Shown here in pieces: positions 26,138-34,200 of a stretch of 64,000 bases of DNA. Below the pieces are notes generated by a model. The model did not search any database, was not told the origin of the DNA, and worked only from the letters and a program-made list of their open reading frames with translations. Position 1 is the first letter of the stretch; each line of letters opens with the position of its first letter. The stretch covers positions 4,620,501 to 4,684,500 of the forward strand of contig NZ_PDCM01000001.1 in NCBI RefSeq assembly GCF_008634025.1, read 5' to 3'. The position numbers and the translations under genes were made by a program. Source of the DNA: Streptomyces albofaciens JCM 4342. Its GTDB lineage: Bacteria; Actinomycetota; Actinomycetes; Streptomycetales; Streptomycetaceae.

Positions 26138-27526
26138 ATGGCTGGCTCTTCCGAACCACCGCTGCCCGCGACGGCACACGCGAAACCCGGCATCCACCTC
26201 GACGTCACCCCGGACGGGGGCCCGCTGAGATGGTTCCGGCCGACCATCCGGATCCGCCTCACGCTGCTGTACGGCGGCATGTTCCTGATGGCCGGGGTGG
26301 TGCTCCTCGCGATCATCTATCTGTTCGCGGCCAATACCCTCAAAGAAGGCACCCTGGAAATCCAGGTATTCGGCACCGACATCACCCTCGGGAAAGCCAA
26401 TTGCCACGACCTGCCGTCGGTCGGCACGGTGGACGACCTCAACGCGGCGATCGACAAGTGCCTCCGCAATCAGCGTGCCGCGGTCCTGCAAACCTTTCTG
26501 AACCGTTCCCTGCTGGCGCTGCTGGGCCTGACCGTCGTCGCGTTCGCCTTCGGGTACGCGATGGCCGGCCGCGTCCTGTCGCCGCTGGGCCGGATCACCC
26601 GTACCGCGCAGCGGGTGGCGGGCTCGGACCTGCACCGCCGTATCGAGCTGGGCGGCCCGGACGACGAGCTCAAGGAGCTGGCCGACACCTTCGACGAGAT
26701 GCTCGACCGCCTGGACCGGGCGTTCGAGTCCCAGCGCCGCTTCGTCGCCAACGCCTCGCACGAGCTGCGCACCCCGCTGGCGATCAACCGCACGCTGCTG
26801 GAGGTCCAGCTCGCCGATCCGGACGCCTCGCCGGAGCTGGCGCAGCTGGGCAAGACGCTGCTGGCCACCAACGAGCGCAGCGAGCAGTTGGTCGAGGGCC
26901 TGCTGCTGCTCGCCCGCAGCGAGAACAAGATCGTGGACAAGAAGCCGGTCGACCTGGCCGAGGTCGCCTCCCAGGCGCTCGACCAGGCCCGCGCCGAGGC
27001 CCAGGCCAAGGGCGTGGAGATCCGCGGCGTACGCCGGCAGGCATTCGTCCAGGGCAACGGCGTCCTGCTGGAACGCATCGCGCTCAACCTCGTACAGAAC
27101 GCGGTGCGCTACAACATCCCAGAAGAGGGGCAGCGCGAAGCGCTTCCGGTGGAGGGCGGTGGTGGGCGACGGGCGGGCTGGGTGGAGGTGACCACGGAGC
27201 CGCAGCAGGGCTGTGCGGTGCTGGTCGTCTCCAACACCGGTCCGGCGGTCCCGGCGTACGAGGTGGAGAACCTCTTCGAGCCCTTCCGCCGCCTGCGCAC
27301 GGAGCGCACCGGCAGCGACAAGGGCGTCGGCCTGGGCCTGACCATCGTGCGCGCGGCGGTACGAACTCACGACGGCACCGTCACCGCCCAGCCGCGCGAG
27401 GGCGGCGGCCTGGTCATACGGGTCGTTCTGCCGGGAGCTGAGGGCGTATACGGGCAGGCGGACCAGGCCGGGACCGACGTCGACACACGCCCCGGCAGTT
27501 CGCCGGGCGGCACCATCCCTGTCTGA
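26138..27526 (+). CDS. Orphan sensor histidine kinase (HAMP-HisKA-HATPase)
   Basis: 462 residues. Two membrane segments (LLYGGMFLMAGVVLLAIIYLF and LLALLGLTVVAFAFGYAMAG) enclose a short extracytoplasmic loop of about 65 residues with two Cys. Then come HAMP (GRVLSPLGRITRTAQRVAGSDL), the H box NASHELRTPLAINR, the N box NLVQNAVRYN and the G2 box GVGLGLTIVRAAV. A family-typical G1 box is replaced by VVSNTGPAVP. The insertion EEGQREALPVEGGGGRRAG in the ATP domain is Gly-rich and may be a recent expansion. ATG 26138 has GAGG upstream. No response regulator gene is adjacent, which is unusual for this class. Confidence 0.9.
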   Translation: MAGSSEPPLPATAHAKPGIHLDVTPDGGPLRWFRPTIRIRLTLLYGGMFLMAGVVLLAIIYLFAANTLKEGTLEIQVFGTDITLGKANCHDLPSVGTVDDLNAAIDKCLRNQRAAVLQTFLNRSLLALLGLTVVAFAFGYAMAGRVLSPLGRITRTAQRVAGSDLHRRIELGGPDDELKELADTFDEMLDRLDRAFESQRRFVANASHELRTPLAINRTLLEVQLADPDASPELAQLGKTLLATNERSEQLVEGLLLLARSENKIVDKKPVDLAEVASQALDQARAEAQAKGVEIRGVRRQAFVQGNGVLLERIALNLVQNAVRYNIPEEGQREALPVEGGGGRRAGWVEVTTEPQQGCAVLVVSNTGPAVPAYEVENLFEPFRRLRTERTGSDKGVGLGLTIVRAAVRTHDGTVTAQPREGGGLVIRVVLPGAEGVYGQADQAGTDVDTRPGSSPGGTIPV

Positions 27527-27602
27527 AGCGGCTGTGGCGGACATTTCGTGACGGCCACCGTGCCGTCCGGCACAACGGTGGCAACCACGTAAGGTCATCG
27601 GC

Positions 27603-28385
27603 ATGGCCGACAGGTTCGACGTAGCTGAAACACTGATTGGTGGATGCCCGACGCGGGCGGATGCATGGGCATTCGTTCAGGCCTTTGCTGCTGCCTGGTC
27701 CACCCCGCTGATGCCGACGGACGGGTTCACATCAGCTGACGTTCAGCGGGCTGAGGAACGCCTCGGTTTCCGTCTCCCGGTAGCTCTTCGGGAAGCGTAC
27801 GGGTTGTTCGGCCGACGGCGTGACCTGGTCGCCCGGCAGAATCCTTTGCTGGAGCCGGACGAGCTGCTGCTCGACCCTTCCGGTGAACTGCTGGTATTCC
27901 GCAGCGAGAACCAGGGCTGCGCAGGGTGGGGTGTGGCCTTGGCGGACCTTTCCCGTGAGGACCCGCCGGTCGCCCTGTTCGGCGATCGGCTGCCGGGTTC
28001 CAGCCGACTCCATTTCCTCGACCGCCTGTCGCTGGCCTGTGTGGAAACCGTCCTGAGCGAAGGCGCCACGGCCAGTCGGACCGAGGGCCGCACTTGTCAG
28101 GCAACGGCCGAGGTGGTCGCCTGTCTGGAAGAGAAGTTCGCTCCAGTTGCTTTGCCGCCCTACCCGGCGTGGTTCGAGCCGATGGGGCAGCCCGTTCGTT
28201 GGTTCTCTGCCTCTGGCCTGTTACTTTGCCTGGAGCCCGGCCTGGAGGGGATGGATCTGGTCGTCGCCGGCAGGACGACGGCTGATGTCCGACGTGCAGT
28301 CGAAGCGATTCCCGGCGCCTGGCCGCCCGCCGTGCCGGCGGAATCCGAGGTGGCCGACGATAGCGAGTGGGTTCTGCCCTTCTGA
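27603..28385 (+). CDS. SMI1/KNR4 (SUKH) family protein
   Basis: 260 residues, soluble. The SUKH core starts near residue 45 with DVQRAEERLGFRLPVALREAYGLFG and continues through DLVARQNPLLEPDELLLDPSGELLVFRSENQGCAGWGV, the strand/turn pattern characteristic of the fold. Many bacterial SUKH proteins are immunity proteins against contact-dependent or T7SS toxins. No toxin gene is adjacent here, so immunity to an outside toxin or a housekeeping role are both open. AAGG lies upstream of ATG 27603. Codon use is slightly less GC-biased than the neighbours, compatible with transfer. Confidence 0.8.
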   Translation: MADRFDVAETLIGGCPTRADAWAFVQAFAAAWSTPLMPTDGFTSADVQRAEERLGFRLPVALREAYGLFGRRRDLVARQNPLLEPDELLLDPSGELLVFRSENQGCAGWGVALADLSREDPPVALFGDRLPGSSRLHFLDRLSLACVETVLSEGATASRTEGRTCQATAEVVACLEEKFAPVALPPYPAWFEPMGQPVRWFSASGLLLCLEPGLEGMDLVVAGRTTADVRRAVEAIPGAWPPAVPAESEVADDSEWVLPF

Positions 28386-28391
28386 CGCTCG

Positions 28392-28520
28392 CGGCGGGTG
28401 AGCGAGGACCAGCGTTCGCAGGAGAGGGAAGGACGCCCGCTCGTACGACCGACGTTTGATCACCATCCAGTGGGTTAGGTCTTGGCGTCGGCGTTCGCAG
28501 GTGATGGTGCTGAACCAGCG
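28392..28520 (-). pseudogene. Remnant of an ISL3-like transposase C-terminus
   Basis: The minus strand reads FSTITCERRRQDLTHW, then MVIKRRSYERASFPLLRT. The block IKR..Y.RA.F.LLR is typical of the end of ISL3-family transposases (N-x-x-K-x-I-K-R-x-x-Y-G-R-A-x-F-x-L-L-R). No upstream DDE domain or terminal repeats are seen, so only a fragment survives. Assignment is from motif memory. Confidence 0.5.
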
Positions 28521-28919
28521 GGTGGGACGCAGGCGGTGGCGAGGTCGGGCAGGCGGCCAGGATGCGGTCGAGCTCTTCGCGCTGGCTGTCGTTGGTGGCG
28601 CCGCCCGCGGCACATCCCGGCAGCTGCGTACGGCTACCACCGGCAGAACACCGAAGCCGTCCGCATCGATGTGCGGCTGCTCAGCCTGGACGTTTCGCTC
28701 AGTGTCCGCATCCCGCCCGCACGATGTGGGCCAGGCGTTTACGGGATTCTCCGGAAAGGACGGCGAGGGGCGGCCGCGGAGCAGCCGGGAACGGTCATTC
28801 CGCGTTCCTCGTAACCGGCCTGCTCCGCGCCCTCACCCGGCTGTTCAGTCAACAACCCCCAGTAATCGGGTTCGGACTTGAGCAATCAGCACAACAGCAC
28901 ATCGGCCTTGAGCAGGAAT
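28521..28919. other. Gene-free, probably degenerate sequence
   Basis: No open frame here shows convincing codon bias or a recognisable family. Together with the transposase fragment at 28392-28520 it looks like decayed accessory DNA between the SUKH and esterase genes. Confidence 0.4.
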
Positions 28920-29819
28920 TCAGCATTCGGTCAGGGCGCGGCGCAGAACCGTCCCGAGTTCGGCCAGCTGTCGCTGTGAGACCTCGGCGGACAGAATGGC
29001 CTGCGAGCCGTGGAAGGTGCCGGGCCACTGGTGCAGTTCGACCGAGACCCCGGCCTGGAGCAGGCGCAGCCCGTAGGCGATGTCCTCGTCGCGGTTGGGG
29101 CACAGCTCCGCGGTGGCGATGTAGGCGGACGGCAGGCCGGCCAGGTCGGTGGCGCGGGCGGGAGCGGCGTACGGTGTGGCCGGTGCGGAGCCCAGGTAGT
29201 GCCGCCAGCTGGCTGTGATCTTGCTGCGGTTCATCCAGGGCGTGTCGGTGAAGTTGCGCTGCGACCAGGTCTCCTGCCGGTCGTCGAGTTGGGGCTGGTT
29301 GAGCAACTGGTAGCAGATCGCGGGCCCTTGCCGGTCGCGGGCCCGCAGCGCCAGCGCGGCCGCGAGCCCGGCGCCGGCACTGTGTCCGCCGACCGCGATC
29401 CGGTCCGGGCTGACACCCAGCTCGGCGGCGTGCCCGGCCGTCCAGGCCAGTGCGGCGTAGGCGTCGTCCAGGGCGGCCGGGAACGGGTTCTCGGGCGCCA
29501 GCCGGTAGCCCACCGAGACCACCACCGCGCCGGAGAGGCTTGCCAGCCGGGCGGCCCACGGGTGTTCGGTGTCCAGGCCGCCCATGACGAACCCACCGCC
29601 GTGCATCCACACGAGGGCACCCCGCGCTGCGTTCGGGCGGTAGATCCGTATCGGTACATCCGGGTCGGCGGGCACCGTACGGTCCTCGACGACCAGCCCT
29701 GTGGTGTCCGGCGGCGGCAGCTTAGCCGCCAGGGCGGCCAATTCCTCGCGCACGGCGACCGGGTCGCTCAGGTCGGCCGGCGGAAACAGCGGAAGAAACG
29801 CTTCGAGTTCGGGATCCAT
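28920..29819 (-). CDS. Alpha/beta hydrolase, HSL-type esterase/lipase
   Basis: 299 residues, cytoplasmic (no signal peptide). It shows the oxyanion motif HGGGFVMGGLD, the nucleophile elbow GHSAGAG, the structural YRLAPENPFPAALDD block and the C-terminal catalytic His in WPGTFHG. This is the hormone-sensitive-lipase (family IV) esterase arrangement. The Asp is expected within RDEDIAYGLRL. Start ATG 29819 with AGG upstream is chosen over ATG 29828. It is divergent from a PucR-type regulator 117 bases away. Substrate unknown; small acyl esters are typical. Confidence 0.92.
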   Translation of the reverse strand: MDPELEAFLPLFPPADLSDPVAVREELAALAAKLPPPDTTGLVVEDRTVPADPDVPIRIYRPNAARGALVWMHGGGFVMGGLDTEHPWAARLASLSGAVVVSVGYRLAPENPFPAALDDAYAALAWTAGHAAELGVSPDRIAVGGHSAGAGLAAALALRARDRQGPAICYQLLNQPQLDDRQETWSQRNFTDTPWMNRSKITASWRHYLGSAPATPYAAPARATDLAGLPSAYIATAELCPNRDEDIAYGLRLLQAGVSVELHQWPGTFHGSQAILSAEVSQRQLAELGTVLRRALTEC

Positions 29820-29936
29820 GCCGTTCATCCTGACGGCTGCCGGTCCCGGGCTCGTCCGCCAACCGTTGCGCATCCCACCCCGGACCCGCACCAGTCGGCG
29901 CACTCCCGCCCTTTCTGCGCTGCCTATGCTGCTGCC

Positions 29937-30971
29937 ATGGAGGCACTGGCCGTACGGCTGTCAGGACTGGACCCCTACGTCGACGGCGCGATCCGCGTCA
30001 TCACGTTCTACGACACGCTGATGCGCCGACGGGTGGATCTTCCCGCGCTGGCCAGGGCCTCGGCAGGCCTGGCCGAGTGCGTGGCCGCGATATGCCTGCA
30101 CGGCACGGCGCGCGCGATCCGCGTCGCGCCCGACGGCGGGCCGGTGGCCGACCCGCCGCGCCCCGCCTCCACCACCGTGCCGATCACCCTCGATGACGAG
30201 GAGATCGGCACGGTGTGGCTGGAGCGCCCCGGCCCGCCCGGCCTGCTCGACGACGTGCTCCTGGAGCGGCTCGCGCTGGCCGCCGCGGCCGCCGTCGAAC
30301 GGTACGGCCCGGCCCGCACCACCATGGCCGACCCCGCCCTCGTCGAACTGGCCATCAGCTCCGACAGCGACGAGGCCGCCCGGGCCAGGGCCCTGCGGCT
30401 GCTGGGATTCGCCGCCGGCCGGCCGCTCCACGTCGTCGCCGTACGCACACAGCTCCCGCTCGACCGGATCGGCGCGCTGATCTGCCCGGCCCGCCCCGTC
30501 AAGGCGGCGCCCCTCGCCGAAATGGGCGTCCTCCTGGCCACCACCGTGGACCGGAACCGCTTTCCCACAGGCGTCCACGCGGGCATCGGCGCCGCCGACA
30601 GCCCGCACCGCTCCTGGCAGCAAGCCCGTACCGCCCTGCGCTTCACCACCCCACGCCGCCCCGTGGCCCACCACGCCGACCTCGGCGCCGTGGCCCTCCT
30701 CGCCGAGGTGCACCAGGACGCCGTACGCGACAACGCCGACGTGGCCGCGATCGCCCGCCTCGCCGCCCGGCCCGAGGACCTCGCGACCCTCGACGCCTAC
30801 TGCGCCACCGGCTCCGTGCGCCGGGCCGCCGACCTCCTCCACCTCCACCACAGCAGCGTCTCCCGCCGACTCGCACAGATCTCGGGCACTTTGCGCATCG
30901 ACCTCACCGACCCGACCGGACTGACACGGGCCACACTCGCCCTCACGGCATGGCGGCTGCTCGACGGCTGA
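29937..30971 (+). CDS. PucR/CdaR-type transcriptional regulator
   Basis: 344 residues. A GAF-like N-terminal region (residues 1-125) and a central GGDEF-like fold (around AIGAADSPHRSWQQARTALRF) precede the C-terminal PucR helix-turn-helix: LATLDAYCATGSVRRAADLLHLHHSSVSRRLAQISGTLRIDL. ATG 29937 has TATGCT about ten bases before it and no ribosome site, consistent with a leaderless transcript. The divergent esterase gene is the probable target. The CATGSVRRAADLL element replaces the more usual NGSVSETAELL. Confidence 0.88.
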   Translation: MEALAVRLSGLDPYVDGAIRVITFYDTLMRRRVDLPALARASAGLAECVAAICLHGTARAIRVAPDGGPVADPPRPASTTVPITLDDEEIGTVWLERPGPPGLLDDVLLERLALAAAAAVERYGPARTTMADPALVELAISSDSDEAARARALRLLGFAAGRPLHVVAVRTQLPLDRIGALICPARPVKAAPLAEMGVLLATTVDRNRFPTGVHAGIGAADSPHRSWQQARTALRFTTPRRPVAHHADLGAVALLAEVHQDAVRDNADVAAIARLAARPEDLATLDAYCATGSVRRAADLLHLHHSSVSRRLAQISGTLRIDLTDPTGLTRATLALTAWRLLDG

Positions 30972-30999
30972 GACCGGCGGGGTGTCGCTTTGCTGCCGG

Positions 31000-31115
31000 G
31001 CGATCTTTCCGCCGGGCGGTCTTCTCGCCCGCGCGATCTTCTCGCCGGGCGGCCTCCCCGCCCGCACGTTCTTCTCGCCGGGCGACCTTCCCACCCGCGC
31101 GATCTTTCCGCCGCC
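31000..31115. repeat. 33-bp tandem repeat, three and a half copies
   Basis: Units start at 31000, 31033, 31066 and 31099, based on GCGATCTTYYCGCCGGGCGG. From about 31130 to 31270 a second, looser array alternates GTACCCGTRCGAG and TTCGCCGTACGGG steps. The whole 358-base gap between the PucR stop and the MerR promoter is filled by these arrays, and no gene is seen. Confidence 0.85.
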
Positions 31116-31292
31116 AGCGGTGGCGCACGCCGTGCGAGTTCATGTACCCGTGCGAGTCCATGTACCCGCACGAGCCCTTTTCGCCGTACGGGCCTCTTCG
31201 CCGTACGGGCCCTCTTCGCCGTCCGAGTCCGTGTACCCGTACGAGCCCGTGCACGCCGTACGAGCCCACCCCGCCCCCCCGACCCGTGTCAC

Positions 31293-31323
31293 TTGACCTT
31301 GTCGCAGCGACAACGTTTCTACT
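31293..31323 (+). promoter_or_regulatory. MerR-type promoter with operator in a 19-bp spacer
   Basis: TTGACC (31293-31298), 19 bases, TCTACT (31318-31323). Inside the spacer lies the perfect dyad TTGTCGC-A-GCGACAA (31299-31313). An over-long spacer holding the dyad is the hallmark of MerR-activated promoters. Transcription would start at or near ATG 31330, giving a leaderless message. Confidence 0.8.
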
Positions 31324-31329
31324 GCTGTC

Positions 31330-32127
31330 ATGCGAATCGGAGAGCTCGCCGGGACTGCCGGCATCACCACCCGCGCCGTGCGGCACTATCACCGCATCGG
31401 GCTGCTGCCCGAGCCGCCGCGGCAGCCCAACGGATACCGCGAGTACTCGCTGCGCGACGCCGTGGAGCTGGCCCGCATCCGGCGGCTCACCGAGCTCGGC
31501 CTGAGCCTGGACGAGGTGAAGGACGCGCTGGCGGACGACGCGGGCAAGGACCTGGTCGAGATCCTCGCCGAGCTGGACGCCGATCTGGCCCGCCAGGAGG
31601 AGGCCATCCGGCAGCGCCGCGCCCGCCTGCAACAGCTGCTCCAGCAGGCCGGGCCGTCCGGGCGGCTGCCCGCGGAGGCCCCCGTCTCACCCGAACTCGC
31701 GGCCGTCTTCGACGACATGGCCCGCGCCTCGGCGGGGCTGCCCGGCCCGGAGCCGGCGATGGCGGCCAAGGAGCGGCAGCTCCTCGCCCTGCTGGAAACC
31801 GGTTCACCCGGTGGCGACCGCGGCTGGCTGGACGCCATGGTGCACAGCCTCACCGCCGACCCGGAGGCCATGCGGCGCGCCTACGCCGTCTACGCCCAGC
31901 TGGACGAGCTGGCCGAGGCCGCCGAGGACGACCCCCGGGTGGACCGGACCGCCCGGGCCATCGCGGAGAGCGTCCCGGACGAGGCGGTACGGGCGATGAC
32001 CCTCCGGGAGCCGGGCGACGCCGGCGAGCACGGGGGATTCGCGAACGCCTTCTTCGCGGAATTCGCCCCCGCCCAGGCCGCGGCCGTGCACCGCGCCATC
32101 GAGCTGCTGCGGGAGCGTGCCGGATGA
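31330..32127 (+). CDS. MerR-family transcriptional activator
   Basis: 265 residues. The winged helix is MRIGELAGTAGITTRAVRHYHRIGLLPEPPRQPNGYREYSLRDAVELARI. A long antiparallel coiled coil (LDADLARQEEAIRQRRARLQQLLQQ) follows, then an effector domain of about 140 residues rich in Ala and Glu without Cys, so metal sensing is unlikely. It should activate its own promoter from the dyad at 31299-31313. Its TGA overlaps the ATG of the downstream membrane protein (ATGA), so both are produced together. The ligand is unknown; a TipA-like small-molecule sensor role is possible. Confidence 0.92.
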   Translation: MRIGELAGTAGITTRAVRHYHRIGLLPEPPRQPNGYREYSLRDAVELARIRRLTELGLSLDEVKDALADDAGKDLVEILAELDADLARQEEAIRQRRARLQQLLQQAGPSGRLPAEAPVSPELAAVFDDMARASAGLPGPEPAMAAKERQLLALLETGSPGGDRGWLDAMVHSLTADPEAMRRAYAVYAQLDELAEAAEDDPRVDRTARAIAESVPDEAVRAMTLREPGDAGEHGGFANAFFAEFAPAQAAAVHRAIELLRERAG

Positions 32128-33020
32128 AGATGAAGACGCTGCGCAAGGCCGTACGCTGGGGCTTCGCGGCGCTCCTGCCCCTTGAGCTGGTGCTGGTCCT
32201 GTGCGTGGCCGGCGGGGTACGGATGCCCCCGGCCGTCCGCGCGGCGGTGGAGTCGGCCGTGCTCGTACTCACAATCGCGGCGACCGTACTGCTCGCCCTC
32301 GATCACCACCGGCACCGCCGGGGCGGTCTCGACCACCGTTCCGCCTTCGTCGCCGCGCTCGCCGACACCGTGCCGGCGGCCGTCCGCAAGCTGACGGCCC
32401 ACGAACTCTTCCTCTCCACCAGCTTCGTGCGCTGGGCGGCCCGCCGCGGCCCGCACGGCGTACGCGACGGCGACCTGCCCGTCCCGTACGCCCCGGGCCA
32501 GGTGGCCGTCACGTACGGCTTCCTCTTCGTCTGCATCGTCGAGACCGTGGGCCTCGCCTACCTGATCCCCTGGCCGGTGGTGCACACCGTCACGCTCGTC
32601 CTCGACATCTGGGGCTGCTACTTCGTGATCGCCCTGCACGCCTCCTGCGTGGTGCGCCCGCACGTGATCGCACCCGACGGCTCCCTACGCCTGCGCTACG
32701 GCGCCCTGTTGGACATCCGCATCCCGGCCGACCGGATAGCCTCCGTACGCCTGGACCGGCAGTTCCCGAGCGGCAAGCTGGCCGCCGTGGACGAGCACGG
32801 CGTCGCCGACATGGCGGTAGCCGGCCAGACGACGGTCACCGTCGAACTCACCGAGCCGGTCCGGTACATACGAGCCCTGGGCAAGCCCGCCGAAGCCCGC
32901 ACGTTCCGCTTCTACGCGGACGACCCCGCGCCTGCCGTAGCCGCGCTGAGGGCGGGCCTCTCGACGGACCGCACCTCCGGCGCCGAGTTGACCGACCGCG
33001 ACCGCGACCGTATTCCGTAG
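32124..33020 (+). CDS. Membrane protein of unknown family, coupled to MerR
   Basis: 298 residues. Three to four hydrophobic segments (FAALLPLELVLVLCVAGGV, AVLVLTIAATVLLAL, VTYGFLFVCIVETVGLAYLIPW, VTLVLDIWGCYFVIAL) precede a soluble beta-rich C-terminal region (RIPADRIASVRLDRQFPSG; TVTVELTEPVRYIRAL). That region resembles the PH-like bPH domains of small membrane regulators in length and strand pattern only. ATG 32124 overlaps the MerR stop by four bases. The tail is a short DRDRDR run. As the only cotranscribed gene it is the presumed target of the MerR protein. Confidence 0.75.
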   Translation: MKMKTLRKAVRWGFAALLPLELVLVLCVAGGVRMPPAVRAAVESAVLVLTIAATVLLALDHHRHRRGGLDHRSAFVAALADTVPAAVRKLTAHELFLSTSFVRWAARRGPHGVRDGDLPVPYAPGQVAVTYGFLFVCIVETVGLAYLIPWPVVHTVTLVLDIWGCYFVIALHASCVVRPHVIAPDGSLRLRYGALLDIRIPADRIASVRLDRQFPSGKLAAVDEHGVADMAVAGQTTVTVELTEPVRYIRALGKPAEARTFRFYADDPAPAVAALRAGLSTDRTSGAELTDRDRDRIP

Positions 33021-33059
33021 GCGTACCGCGCCCGGGGCGGCGGCGGCCCGCCTTCTGCA

Positions 33060-34052
33060 TCACCCGTCCGTCCACCCCTCGGCGGCCAGCCGCCTCAGCC
33101 GGGCCATGACCGTCCGCGTTGCCGGGCTGGTCCAGCGGCTGCGGTGCCGCAGCATGAGAATGGGAACGTCGGGGAAATTCCGCAGCGTGCGGAGCCGGCC
33201 GGAGTCCAGGCCGGCGGCCACGCTGACCACCGGCAGCAGCGCGAGACCGAGGCCCGCCTCCACACAGGCACGCACGGCCTCGACACTGCCGAAGCGCGTG
33301 ATGCGCGGAGGTTGACCGGGCGTGGCGAGCAATTGTCGGGCGAAATCGTCGCTATAGGAACAACCCTCTTCGAGAAGGAAGAAGGCCTGCTCGTTCAGTT
33401 CGCCAAGTTCGCCAAGTTCATCGAGTTGGCCTAGTTCGTCAGGTCCGTTGAGCTCACCCGGCTCGCCCGGCTCGCCCGGCTCGCCCGGGTGGCGCGGGTG
33501 GCGCGGTGGCGCCTCGGCGTCGATCCATGGATGGCCGGGCGCCGCAAGGAGTGCCAGCGGCTCGTGCCCGATGACCTCCGTTTCCACATGCGGTATGCCG
33601 GTGCGCGATTCGAGGAGCAACGACACATCGATACGTCCCGACCTGAGCTGTTCCACGGCTTCCGGCGCGGTTCCCACGGCGCGCATATGGATGTCCACGG
33701 TGGGCAAGCTCCGGCTCAGCGCGGCCACGGCGAGCGGCAGGCGGTAGGCGCACAAGGACTCGCTGGCGCCGATGGTGACGCTGCCCTCGATCGGGGCCGC
33801 GGAGTGCGCTTCGTGGTGGAGGCGGTCTTCGGCGTCCAGTACGTGCTGTGCCCGCTCCAGGAGACGGGCTCCCGTATCGGTGAGAACGGCTCCGGAGGGC
33901 AGGCGGTCGAAGAGCCGCACTCGCAAGTCCTTCTCCAGGGCGCGGATGTGCACGGTGACGGTCGACTGGGCCAGGTGGAGTTCCGCAGCGGCGGCGGTGA
34001 AGCTTCCGGTACGGGCCAGGGTGGTGAACGTCCGCAGCAGGCGTGTGTCCAA
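33060..34052 (-). CDS. LysR-family regulator with an in-frame repeat insertion
   Basis: 330 residues. The start is TTG 34052, supported by GGGAGGG eight bases upstream; no ATG or GTG fits the helix-turn-helix. DNA-binding part: LLRTFTTLARTGSFTAAAAELHLAQSTVTVHIRALEKDL. The effector domain begins VTIGASESLCAYRLPLAV. Midway there is an insertion absent from normal LysR proteins, a run of GEPGEP and ELG/DEL triplets (about residues 190-220, 33430-33490). It lies in the region joining the two effector lobes, so the protein may tolerate it. It is divergent from a PhzF-type isomerase gene that carries a similar insertion. Confidence 0.9.
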   Translation of the reverse strand: MDTRLLRTFTTLARTGSFTAAAAELHLAQSTVTVHIRALEKDLRVRLFDRLPSGAVLTDTGARLLERAQHVLDAEDRLHHEAHSAAPIEGSVTIGASESLCAYRLPLAVAALSRSLPTVDIHMRAVGTAPEAVEQLRSGRIDVSLLLESRTGIPHVETEVIGHEPLALLAAPGHPWIDAEAPPRHPRHPGEPGEPGEPGELNGPDELGQLDELGELGELNEQAFFLLEEGCSYSDDFARQLLATPGQPPRITRFGSVEAVRACVEAGLGLALLPVVSVAAGLDSGRLRTLRNFPDVPILMLRHRSRWTSPATRTVMARLRRLAAEGWTDG

Positions 34053-34119
34053 GAAAGACCCTCCCGTTTGTCCCGTTCCCCTCCACTCGTGGAGGTTCCT
34101 GTCGAGCTCAACGTGCCTA

Positions 34120-34133
34120 TCGATGCCTATCGA
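34120..34133. promoter_or_regulatory. Candidate LysR operator
   Basis: TCGAT-GCCT-ATCGA dyad within the 148-base divergent spacer, preceded by a direct repeat of CCTATCGA. LysR boxes are usually T-N11-A dyads, and this one has T and A at suitable positions. No binding evidence is available. Confidence 0.4.
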
Positions 34134-34200
34134 AGCTACCGATGGGACCTCTTATGAGCAATCATTGGACGTGATAGCGGGCGGTTGGGATTCTGAAGGC

